48,246 nucleotides of DNA, taken from Planctomycetaceae bacterium. GTDB taxonomy: Bacteria > Planctomycetota > Planctomycetia > Planctomycetales > Planctomycetaceae. The stretch is from the NCBI GenBank assembly GCA_014762625.1, contig JABURQ010000178.1, positions 1 through 48,246 on the forward strand, in the 5' to 3' direction. Under the pieces are notes generated by a model. That model searched no databases, had not been told where the DNA came from, and saw nothing but the letters and a program-made list of their open reading frames with translations. The position numbers and the translations under genes were made by a program. Shown here piece by piece: positions 34,168-42,323 of this stretch (the stretch's first letter is position 1; each line of letters begins with the position of its first letter).

Positions 34168-36699
34168 ATGAACGGACGCCGACTTTTGATGTGGGCATTA
34201 CTCGTGTTCGCGAGTCTGCCTTTGACCGCTTCTGCTCAACCCTGGACCGCTGCTCCGATGGACTGGCCTTTCTGGAGAGGTCCCGAACAGAATGGGATCT
34301 CGCGGGAGAAAAATCTCACCGACAGTATCGATCCCCGAGGGGACTCACTGGCGTGGGCGAATCCGGAACTGGGAAGCCGCTCTACTCCGATCGTGATGGA
34401 CGGCAAATTATACGTCATCAAGAATGACTTCCAGGGAACAGAACGCGAACTGGAGAAGGTTGTCTGTGCCGATGCCGAAACCGGAGAAATTATCTGGGAA
34501 AACAAATTCAACGTTTTTCTGTCCGACGTCCCCAACACCCGCGTGGGCTGGTCTTCGGTGGTCGGTGACCCCGCGACCGGAAATGTCTTCGCGTTGGGGG
34601 TCTGCGGCCTCATGCGGTGTATCGATCCCGATGGTAACACGCTCTGGGAACATTCTCTCGCCGAAGAGTATGGTTTGCTGTCAACGTATGGGGGACGTAC
34701 TAATTTCCCCATCGTCTACGAAGATCTGGTCGTTATTAGCGCCGTGATTATCGGGTGGGGTGACATGGCGAAACCCGCACATCGCTTTATCGCTTTCGAC
34801 AAAAGAAATGGCCAACCGGTCTGGTTTGAAGGCACCCGTCTCCTGCCTTACGACACCACTTACAGTACGCCCGTCATCACGCGTTTGAACGGTCAAACCG
34901 CGATGGTGTTTGGCTCAGGGGACGGCGGTGTGCACGCTTTCCAGATCAAAACAGGCAAAAGCATCTGGACCTACAACGTCTCCAAGCGAGGTATTAACAC
35001 AACACCTGTCATCACCGATAACGGCGTGGTCGTCTGTGGTCACAGTGAAGAAAACATCGATTCGACCACGATCGGGGCGTTGTTCGCTCTGAACGGAAAC
35101 AAAACCGGAAATATCACCGAAACGGGAGAAATCTGGCGGAAACAGGGTTGGACCGTCGGGAAAACGGCTCCACTCATCGTCGATGGACGCGTTTATTCCA
35201 TCGGTGATTACGGAAACCTGCGCGTCAACGATCTCGAAACGGGACAGGAAATTTACTCGATGAAAATCGGGACGCAGGGACGCAGCAGCCCGCTGTACGC
35301 TGACGGGAAAATTTATGTCTGTGAAGCCAATGGACGGGGCTTTGTGCTTCGTCCGACGGCGGACGGTCTCGAAGAAATCGAGAAATTCCGTTTACGGCGG
35401 GAAGAGGTCCACGGGTCACCGATTGCCTCTCATGGACGTGTTTATGTTCCCACCACACAAAACATGTACTGTTTCGTGAAAAAGGATGCTCAACTCTCTG
35501 TCGATCCACGTCCCGAACCTCCTCCGGAGGTCGACGATCGAAGTGAGGGACCGGCTCAATTGCAGGTGGTTCCGGTGGAATCTCTCCTGCGTCCCGGACA
35601 GTCGCAGTCGCTTCTGGTTCGTCTCTATTCCAAAAACGGACTGTTTATCAAGACCGTTCCGGCCTCCGAGGTGGAGTTCAGTCTCGAAGGGACCGGTTCG
35701 ATTTCTCCGGAAGGCAAATTCAGTACGGAAGGAGCCACGCCGCATTCCGCCTCGGTGATTACCGCAAAATACGGTGATCTGACCAATACCGCGCGAGTGC
35801 GAATTGTGCCGAATCTTCCCTGGAATATCGATTTCTCGCGCGGAAACGTGCCGGTCAGTTGGGTCGGAATTCGATACCGGAATGTTCATATCGACTACGA
35901 TTTCCTGCAAAAGTTGCAACAGGAAAATCCGGACGCGGCTCAACTCTATATCTATCTGCAATCGGATATGGTTAACAGCGGTAGCGATTCCGTCTCCTAC
36001 GACAACGCGACTCCGCGTCAAACGCTCAATGCCTTGTACATTTTCCGTGGCATTGACGACAAGGTGACCAATATCGACGAAGCACAGGAGTTTCTGAATC
36101 CGGGGCTCGACAAACTGGTGGAGGAAAAATTCCTCAGCAGTTATGAATGGAAAACCGAGCCCGGAAAAGGAATCGTCTTCACGGCAAAACGTGGAGAACG
36201 AGAAGATACCGGCAACATCGTGATGATGAAAATTACGACCATTCCCAAAGGAACTCGGAGCCAGGGATGGATGGGGCACACCGACTTTGAGAACTACACC
36301 ATTCAAGCCGATGTGATGGGAGCCGAGAAAGACGGCAAGCTTCCCGATGCTGGCGTGATTGCTCAGCGTTATCGTCTGGAAATGCTCGGTGCCAGCCAGG
36401 AGTTGAAACTCTATTCGTGGATCGCTCACGAAGAGAAGTACATCAAGAAAGCGTTTCCGTGGAAAGCGGACGTCTGGTACACCATCAAACTTTCCGCGTC
36501 ACACGAAGAACGAGACGGGGAGTCTGTCGCGATTCTCAAAGGGAAAGTCTGGCCCCGGGATGAAGAAGAGCCCGAGGAATGGACCATCACCTGGGAAGAT
36601 GTCCCAGCGAACGAGACCGGTTCTCCCGGTCTGTTCGGTAACGCGACGGATGCGGAAGTCTTTTACGACAATATTATCGTGACCCCCAACACCAAGTAA
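34168..36699 (+). CDS. Secreted PQQ-like beta-propeller protein with Ig-like and LamG-like parts
   Basis: An 843-residue exported protein. A signal peptide (LLMWALLVFASLPLTASA) precedes a PQQ-like propeller (about residues 30-460; blades such as GEIIWENKFNVF, NTLWEHSLAEEYG and KSIWTYNVSKRG). A proline-rich linker follows, and then an Ig-like/Big2-type domain (LRPGQSQSLLVRLYSKNG, about 467-550). A C-terminal concanavalin-like jelly roll (about 690-843) ends with GLFGNATDAEVFYDNIIV, resembling DUF1080 or laminin-G domains. Quinoprotein-dehydrogenase catalytic residues are not evident. It is likely cotranscribed with the second propeller gene 62 bases downstream. Confidence 0.85.
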   Translation: MNGRRLLMWALLVFASLPLTASAQPWTAAPMDWPFWRGPEQNGISREKNLTDSIDPRGDSLAWANPELGSRSTPIVMDGKLYVIKNDFQGTERELEKVVCADAETGEIIWENKFNVFLSDVPNTRVGWSSVVGDPATGNVFALGVCGLMRCIDPDGNTLWEHSLAEEYGLLSTYGGRTNFPIVYEDLVVISAVIIGWGDMAKPAHRFIAFDKRNGQPVWFEGTRLLPYDTTYSTPVITRLNGQTAMVFGSGDGGVHAFQIKTGKSIWTYNVSKRGINTTPVITDNGVVVCGHSEENIDSTTIGALFALNGNKTGNITETGEIWRKQGWTVGKTAPLIVDGRVYSIGDYGNLRVNDLETGQEIYSMKIGTQGRSSPLYADGKIYVCEANGRGFVLRPTADGLEEIEKFRLRREEVHGSPIASHGRVYVPTTQNMYCFVKKDAQLSVDPRPEPPPEVDDRSEGPAQLQVVPVESLLRPGQSQSLLVRLYSKNGLFIKTVPASEVEFSLEGTGSISPEGKFSTEGATPHSASVITAKYGDLTNTARVRIVPNLPWNIDFSRGNVPVSWVGIRYRNVHIDYDFLQKLQQENPDAAQLYIYLQSDMVNSGSDSVSYDNATPRQTLNALYIFRGIDDKVTNIDEAQEFLNPGLDKLVEEKFLSSYEWKTEPGKGIVFTAKRGEREDTGNIVMMKITTIPKGTRSQGWMGHTDFENYTIQADVMGAEKDGKLPDAGVIAQRYRLEMLGASQELKLYSWIAHEEKYIKKAFPWKADVWYTIKLSASHEERDGESVAILKGKVWPRDEEEPEEWTITWEDVPANETGSPGLFGNATDAEVFYDNIIVTPNTK

Positions 36700-36760
36700 A
36701 TAACAGGCCGATCGACCGATCAGGAACGCGGCCTCAATTTTCAAACGAGGAACATACAGG

Positions 36761-38494
36761 ATGAACAGGATTACCCGATATCAAGTTGTCTTGGCCTCAC
36801 TGGCCACTGTTGCGGCACTCAATTTTGGAGTGTCGGCTGAGGAAAAAGCCGTTCCTCAGAAGACGGCATCTCAACCGACGGCCGTCAAAGCGGAGTTCAA
36901 TCCCGTCCAAGCGGCACTGGCGGATATTGCGTCTTTGGAGGTCGGCAAAAACGACTGGCCGCAATGGGGAGGATCGAGATACAAGAACAATACGCCTCCC
37001 GGAACTAATATCCCCACCGAATGGGATGTGAACGAGGGAACTAACATCAAATGGAAAGTGCCGATCGGCTCTCAATCTTACGGCAATCCGATCGTCGCTA
37101 ACGGAAAAGTTTTTCTCGGTACCAATAACGGGAAAGGGTATATTAAACGCTTCCCGGATAGTGTCGATTTGGGATGTCTGATTGCCTTTGATGAAAAGGA
37201 TGGAACATTCCTTTGGCAACATTCCAATCCCAAGCTCCCGACAGGCCGCGTTCACGACTGGCCGTTGCAAGGGATTTGCTGTTCCCCGTATGTGGATGGC
37301 GAACGGCTCTGGTATGTCACCAGTCGCGGTGAAGTTGCCTGTCTCGATACCAAAGGTTTCTATGACGGCAAGAACGACGGTCCCTACAAAGCCGAACCGA
37401 ATGAAAATACTGATGAAGCGGACGTCATCTGGCTGTACGACATGATGGGAGAACAAGGTGTCTCGCAACATAATATGTGCAGTTGCTCCGTCACCTGCCA
37501 AGGGGACATCCTGTTCGTGAATACGTCCAATGGACTGGATGCCTCCCACATCAATTTGCCGGCTCCCAACGCACCCAGCTTCATGGCGATGAACCGGGAT
37601 ACGGGGGAAGTTCTCTGGACCGATAAATCACCGGGCACCAATATCCTGCACGGTCAATGGTCGTCCCCTACCTTTGCGGAAATCGCCGGAGTTCCCCAAG
37701 TGATCTTCGGGGGTGGTGATGGCTGGCTTTACAGCTTCGCTCCCGCAGGTGACGGCAAAGGGAACAGCAAAATGTTGTGGAAATTCGACTGTAACCCGAA
37801 AGATTCCAAATGGGTTCTCGGTGGAAGCGGTACCCGCAACAACATTATTGCGACTCCCGTCATTTACGACGATTTACTCTACATCGCGGTCGGCCAGGAC
37901 CCGGAACACGGCGAAGGGATCGGCAATATGTACTGTCTGAATCCTGCCGGAGCCGAAGGTGATGTCAGTCCGACATTAGTGGTTGATAAAGACGGAAATC
38001 CGGTTCCTCATCGACGACTGCAAGCATTGGACGCCGATGAAGGCGAGAAGGAAATTCCGAACGAGAAGTCGATTGTCGTCTGGCATTTCGATGAACTGGA
38101 TGCCAACAAAGACGGCGAAATTGACTACGAAGAAGAGATGCATCGCGCCTGCGGGACTGCAACGATTAAAGACGATTTGCTCTACATCGCGGACTTCAGT
38201 GGTATCGTTTACTGTCTGGATGCGAAGGCCGCCGACGAAGAGAAGAATCCGACTCTTTACTGGACTTACGATATGTTCTCTCCCGCCTGGGGGTCACCGT
38301 TGGTGGTCGATGGCAAAGTCTACATCGGAGATGAAGACGGCGATCTGAGCATCTTCGAGCACAGCAAAGAGAAGAAGCAGATCAATGAAATCTATATGGA
38401 GGATAGCATCAAAAGTACGCCGATTGTGGCCAACAATGTTCTCTATATCATGACGTTGAACACTCTCTACGCGATCAGCCCGGATGGGAAATAA
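36761..38494 (+). CDS. Secreted PQQ-like beta-propeller protein with EF-hand loop
   Basis: A 577-residue exported protein. A signal peptide (VVLASLATVAALNFGVSA) is followed by a spacer and a PQQ-like propeller with blades such as DWPQWGGSRYKNNTPPG, TNIKWKVPIGSQSYGNP and PTLYWTYDMFSPAWGSPLV. Between blades, a canonical 12-residue EF-hand calcium loop DANKDGEIDYEE (residues 447-458, with Asp/Asn/Asp at 1, 3, 5, Asp at 9 and Glu at 12) is inserted. The cofactor and substrate are unknown. It follows the other propeller gene and has a terminator 33 bases downstream. Confidence 0.86.
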   Translation: MNRITRYQVVLASLATVAALNFGVSAEEKAVPQKTASQPTAVKAEFNPVQAALADIASLEVGKNDWPQWGGSRYKNNTPPGTNIPTEWDVNEGTNIKWKVPIGSQSYGNPIVANGKVFLGTNNGKGYIKRFPDSVDLGCLIAFDEKDGTFLWQHSNPKLPTGRVHDWPLQGICCSPYVDGERLWYVTSRGEVACLDTKGFYDGKNDGPYKAEPNENTDEADVIWLYDMMGEQGVSQHNMCSCSVTCQGDILFVNTSNGLDASHINLPAPNAPSFMAMNRDTGEVLWTDKSPGTNILHGQWSSPTFAEIAGVPQVIFGGGDGWLYSFAPAGDGKGNSKMLWKFDCNPKDSKWVLGGSGTRNNIIATPVIYDDLLYIAVGQDPEHGEGIGNMYCLNPAGAEGDVSPTLVVDKDGNPVPHRRLQALDADEGEKEIPNEKSIVVWHFDELDANKDGEIDYEEEMHRACGTATIKDDLLYIADFSGIVYCLDAKAADEEKNPTLYWTYDMFSPAWGSPLVVDGKVYIGDEDGDLSIFEHSKEKKQINEIYMEDSIKSTPIVANNVLYIMTLNTLYAISPDGK

Positions 38495-38895
38495 CCGCTC
38501 GGAGAGCGGCCTGTTTGACGAGATACGGAGGGTTCCCAGTGAACCCTCCTTTTTTTCTGCGCAGATTCTGTGGTTACAAGTCTTTTCTGAGAAACACCTT
38601 AAGTGTTTCTTAGATTCCGGGCCGCTTCCGACTGGACGCACCACTGAGTTTGAGACAAAATAGTATCTTCGCCGGGTTGGGGTATTTGAGCCTCGGCCGT
38701 TCGGTTGAGTCATTCATCACTTGAGAGAACCTCGATTACTCGAAGACACGCCGCTGCTCAACCTTCTCTCCGTTCAACGATTGCTGTTGGCCTCCTGCTT
38801 ATGCATCCCCTTGTTATTTGTCCGGCTAGAAGAACATACTTTTCGTCAGTCCGTCCTTCTCAAGACACATTCAGCTTCCACAGGTTTACGATTTC
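38495..38895. other. Intergenic region before rpe
   Basis: This 401-base region contains the propeller terminator, a small GC hairpin (CCGCTC/GAGCGG, 38495-38509), and an 11-bp inverted repeat (38587-38597 with 38603-38613, one G-T wobble) without a T-tract. The second half should carry the promoter for the rpe-accD gene run. Short reading frames here have no supporting features. Confidence 0.5.
38527..38556 (+). terminator. Rho-independent terminator of the propeller pair
   Basis: A perfect 9-bp stem GGAGGGTTC (38527-38535) with GAACCCTCC (38541-38549), a 5-base loop, and seven T residues. Confidence 0.92.
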
Positions 38896-39603
38896 ATGAG
38901 TCGACAGTCCACGCTCGAACAACTCTCCCAACAATCCCCCGTGATTGCTCCGTCCATGCTGAAGTGTGACTTTGGCAATCTGGCTGAGGAAGTTGCTTCG
39001 CTGGATGCTGTCGGTTCCCAAGTTTTGCATTGGGATGTGATGGATGGACACTTCGTGCCAAACTTGTCTTACGGCGCGTTGGTTTTCGCTCCTTTGCGAG
39101 AGAAAACCAATCAACTATTCGATGCGCATTTGATGATTTCGGAGCCCGCAGAATATCTGGACGATTATCTGAAAGCGGGCTGCGATTGCATCACGATTCA
39201 TATAGAAGCGGTTCCCGATCCCACCGAATTGTTGCTCAGAATTCGGGAGGCGGATTGTGTGGCGGGGCTCTCACTGAATCCCGACACGCCGCTTGAGAAA
39301 ATCGCTCCGTACCTACCTTTCTGTGATCTCGTACTGGTGATGAGCGTGAAGCCCGGTTTCGGAGGTCAGGCATTTATTCCGGATTCGGTCGAACGAATTG
39401 CCAGGATCAATGAATTGGTGGGGCCTGAAACGATTATCGCCGTCGATGGGGGCATTGCTCCCGAAACCATCGGCGAGTGCGCGGCTGCCGGAGCAAGATT
39501 GTTTGTTACGGGGAGTTCCGTCTTTAACGCCGACGACTACGGATCCGCAATGGCGGAAATGCGAGCGATCGCAGAGAGTCGTCGGACCTCATTGTCCTCT
39601 TAG
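38896..39603 (+). CDS. rpe: Ribulose-phosphate 3-epimerase
   Basis: A 235-residue TIM-barrel enzyme that interconverts ribulose 5-phosphate and xylulose 5-phosphate in the pentose phosphate pathway. Motifs: IAPSMLKCDFGNLAEEV, HWDVMDGHFVPN with the metal-binding His/Asp, DAHLMISEP, CITIHIEA, GLSLNPDTP, VLVMSVKPGFGGQAFIP and IIAVDGGI. These cover all catalytic and phosphate-binding loops. The start at 38896 is the first ATG before the conserved core; AGG precedes it. It leads a plus-strand run with the degenerate phosphatase, accD, kinase and helicase genes. Confidence 0.95.
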   Translation: MSRQSTLEQLSQQSPVIAPSMLKCDFGNLAEEVASLDAVGSQVLHWDVMDGHFVPNLSYGALVFAPLREKTNQLFDAHLMISEPAEYLDDYLKAGCDCITIHIEAVPDPTELLLRIREADCVAGLSLNPDTPLEKIAPYLPFCDLVLVMSVKPGFGGQAFIPDSVERIARINELVGPETIIAVDGGIAPETIGECAAAGARLFVTGSSVFNADDYGSAMAEMRAIAESRRTSLSS

Positions 39604-39605
39604 GA

Positions 39606-40220
39606 GTGACCCAGATTTCTATGTTTTCACTGACATTAATTCGACCCGGATCGACGGAATTCGACGAACAACACCGGATTCAAGGGGCGCTCGATCTCCC
39701 GCTCTCGACTGAGGGAGAATCGGAACTTGGTGCGATCATCGACTCTCTCCGATCTTCGGAGATCGAAGTCCTGTACTGTTCGCCGAACGAGCCGGCGCTC
39801 TCAACCGCACAGCGGATCGGCGAGGCGCTCTCAATTCCTGTGAAAGAGAAAGAGGGATTGTCCAATTGCAACTTGGGGCTGTGGCAAGGCCTCACTATTG
39901 AAGAAATCAAACGCAAGTACCCGAAAGTTTACAAGCAGTGGAGGGACGCTCCGGAACGTGTGAAGCCCCCCGAAGGAGAGGACAAGGATGATGCCGTCGA
40001 ACGAGCGATGAAAGCACTCTCCAAGCCATTCAAGAAAGGCATTCCATTCGGGTTGGTCGTTTGCGAGCCCTTGGCGACATTTCTGGCTTGCGCCCTCAAA
40101 CAGTGCAAACACGCATTGCCAAACACGTATTGTGAAAAAGAAAAAGCTCCCTTCGTCGAGCAACTGGATATTGAGTCGGCGGACGGGGAACTCCGGGCGA
40201 CGGCCGTCGGTTCCCGTTGA
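39606..40220 (+). CDS. Histidine-phosphatase-fold protein lacking the catalytic histidine
   Basis: A 204-residue (or 199 from the ATG at 39621) protein with the fold order of histidine phosphatases (phosphoglycerate mutase-like). The motif I region reads LIRPGSTEFDEQHRIQG where active enzymes have RHG; Pro replaces His. LYCSPNEPALSTAQRIGEAL aligns with the conserved SSPxxRAxQTA region. GLWQGLTIEEIKRKYP matches the GxxEG-type loop, with Gln in place of Glu. The second conserved His (SHG) is replaced by CEP (VVCEPLA). It is probably a pseudoenzyme or one with altered chemistry. Its GTG at 39606 begins two bases after the rpe stop. Confidence 0.75.
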   Translation: MTQISMFSLTLIRPGSTEFDEQHRIQGALDLPLSTEGESELGAIIDSLRSSEIEVLYCSPNEPALSTAQRIGEALSIPVKEKEGLSNCNLGLWQGLTIEEIKRKYPKVYKQWRDAPERVKPPEGEDKDDAVERAMKALSKPFKKGIPFGLVVCEPLATFLACALKQCKHALPNTYCEKEKAPFVEQLDIESADGELRATAVGSR

Positions 40221-40283
40221 CCTCAAGCGAAAGATCGTTCAAAATCTCAAGATCGAACTTCGCGATCAAGAAACACATTGGGC

Positions 40284-41138
40284 ATGAGTACCGCAAATCA
40301 GGCAAAATCCGAAATGGCATCGACTTCTCATTCAGCGAACAAGCGCGGAGTTCCCGAAGGGTTGTGGATCCGTTGTGACGGATGTGAAGCCACGGTTTAC
40401 AAAAAACAGGTCGAGCAACAACTCGGGCTCTGTCCGGAATGCGGCCACCACTTCAAGATTTCTGCCAACGAAAGAATTCGCCAGCTGCTGGACGAAGACA
40501 GTTTTGAGGAATGGTTTTCCGAACTGGCCCCTTGCGATCCGCTAAACTTTGCTGACAAAAAACCGTATAAGGATCGTCTCGTCGCGGAGCAGAAGCGAAC
40601 CGGGCTTAAAGAAGCCTGCATTGCCGGTCGAGGTTATATGCGTGGCCGTCCCTTGATCCTCGCGCTGACCGATTCCTCCTTCATCATGGGGAGTATGGGG
40701 TCGGTTGTCGGAGAAAAATTGACTCGTTCTATCGAACAGGCCACCGAACAAAAATTACCCCTGGTGATCGTGTCCGGTTCCGGTGGCGGAGCCAGAATGC
40801 ACGAGGGGATTCTGTCCCTGATGCAAATGGGAAAAGTCTCCGCGGCACTTGCCCGATATCGCGATGCTGGTGGATTCTTTATTTCTGTGCTGACAAATCC
40901 TACGATGGGAGGCGTTGCCGCCAGTTTTGCGTCTCTGGGCGACATTGTCCTGGCGGAACCGAAAGCATTGATCGGATTTGCCGGTCCGCGGGTCGTCAAA
41001 GAGACCATCAAAATCGAGCTGCCGGAAGATTTCCAGACCAGTGAATTTCTTATGGAACATGGTTTCGTGGATCGGGTTGTCAGCCGTCCGGAACTGAGAC
41101 TCGAAATAGCCCGTCTGATCGATTACTGCGTCAGCTAA
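40284..41138 (+). CDS. accD: Acetyl-CoA carboxylase carboxyltransferase subunit beta
   Basis: A 284-residue AccD that transfers the carboxyl group from carboxybiotin to acetyl-CoA to make malonyl-CoA for fatty acids, together with AccA. A zinc ribbon with C31, C34, C50 and C53 ([11 protein letters not shown] and [11 protein letters not shown]) is followed by the crotonase-like carboxyltransferase domain: [55 protein letters not shown] and [11 protein letters not shown]. The start at ATG 40284 is preferred over the TTG at 40278. accA is not in the window. The gene continues the rpe run. Confidence 0.95.
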   Translation: MSTANQAKSEMASTSHSANKRGVPEGLWIRCDGCEATVYKKQVEQQLGLCPECGHHFKISANERIRQLLDEDSFEEWFSELAPCDPLNFADKKPYKDRLVAEQKRTGLKEACIAGRGYMRGRPLILALTDSSFIMGSMGSVVGEKLTRSIEQATEQKLPLVIVSGSGGGARMHEGILSLMQMGKVSAALARYRDAGGFFISVLTNPTMGGVAASFASLGDIVLAEPKALIGFAGPRVVKETIKIELPEDFQTSEFLMEHGFVDRVVSRPELRLEIARLIDYCVS

Positions 41139-41287
41139 TTCCGCTCATTCGACGCCGTCAGCTTGCCTCGAATCTTTCAATTTCTATGTAGTGAGCTCCC
41201 GCCTGTCGCGTTATGATGAATTTCCCATCATTCATCATCCAGTTCAGGCGATCCCTTAACAACAGGGGCGGGAGTTCTCCAGATCTT

Positions 41288-42190
41288 ATGCTCGGCTTTC
41301 TAAAGTCCCTCATGGAACGCAAGCCTCACGTTCAACGAATCGATCTCACTAAACGATTCGAGCTGATTGGACGCGTGGGACAGGGCAGTATGTCCAAGGT
41401 ATGGCGCGCCAGAGACTCGATGACGGGGCGAATCGTCGCCGTCAAAGTGCTCGATAAAGAGAAGACCGACAAGTTGAACAATCGTTTCAAAGGCCTGGAG
41501 AAGCCGCTCGAATCAGAGATTGCTGTCTCTCTCCAACATCCTAATATTGTCCGCACGATTGAGACGGGGTTCACTCTCGAGAGCGAAGAATATCTGATCA
41601 TGGAGTTTGTGGAGGGTTCGAGTCTCAGCTTTTACGTCGAGACGCAAAACGAAGTGCATCAAAAAAATCGATTGAATTTCATGATCGAACTGGGGGATGC
41701 GATCGAGTACTTCCACAAGGAAAAATGGATTCATCGAGATATCTGCCCGCGGAATATCCTGATCACCGACGATCATCATGTGAAGCTGATCGATTTCGGG
41801 TTAGCGGTTCCCAATACTCCTGATTTTCGTCGCCCCGGTAATCGTACCGGAACCGCTAACTACATGGCGCCGGAGCTGATCAAACGCAAGCCGACCGACG
41901 AGCGAATTGATATCTTTTCCTACGCTGTGACCTGTTACGAAATGTGGTGCAAAAAATTACCTTGGCCGGAAGGGAACAGTCTCGAAGCTGTGGTTCAGCA
42001 TATCAATAGTCCCCCCGAACCGATGTCAACGCACATTCCCGAGATCAACCCGGAACTCGAGAAGATCGTATTGAAAGGTCTGGCGCGCGAACCTGGCGAC
42101 CGCTGGACGCATATCCGGGACATGACCGATCAGTTTCGAAAAATCGCACCGCAAGTGAGCTCTTTGCCGGCTCCTCCCCGATCCGCCTGA
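41288..42190 (+). CDS. Serine/threonine protein kinase
   Basis: A 300-residue (325 if it starts at 41213) Hanks-type kinase. The glycine loop reads GRVGQGSMSKVWRARD and the ATP lysine is in IVAVKVLDK. The catalytic loop HRDICPRNIL has HRD and Asn with Cys-Pro in the middle, followed by LIDFGLAVPN (DFG) and the activation segment end GTANYMAPELIKR (APE). The kinase domain takes up almost the whole protein; there is no membrane helix or sensor domain, so it is probably cytosolic. The target is unknown. The start is uncertain: neither ATG has a clear ribosome site. It lies between accD and a helicase gene. Confidence 0.86.
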   Translation: MLGFLKSLMERKPHVQRIDLTKRFELIGRVGQGSMSKVWRARDSMTGRIVAVKVLDKEKTDKLNNRFKGLEKPLESEIAVSLQHPNIVRTIETGFTLESEEYLIMEFVEGSSLSFYVETQNEVHQKNRLNFMIELGDAIEYFHKEKWIHRDICPRNILITDDHHVKLIDFGLAVPNTPDFRRPGNRTGTANYMAPELIKRKPTDERIDIFSYAVTCYEMWCKKLPWPEGNSLEAVVQHINSPPEPMSTHIPEINPELEKIVLKGLAREPGDRWTHIRDMTDQFRKIAPQVSSLPAPPRSA

Positions 42191-42323
42191 CCGATCCGTT
42201 CATTCTCGGCGAATCCCGGATTTTCCGTCCACGCTAGTCTCGATTTCTTTTCCGTGATGCGTCAAACTATCGGCTTCGACATCAAATGGATGTGATCGTT
42301 CGTCCCAATTTCCTGTCTTTCCC

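Noticed and set aside
35416-36429. A 337-codon frame antisense to the propeller gene
   Set aside because: No family motif or ribosome site; the plus-strand protein has clear domains across the same stretch.
38587-38613. 11-bp inverted repeat after the propeller terminator as a second terminator
   Set aside because: No T-tract follows on either strand, and a complete terminator is already present 30 bases upstream.
38721-38969. An 82-codon plus-strand frame overlapping the start of rpe
   Set aside because: Would overlap rpe by 74 bases in another frame and has no domain.
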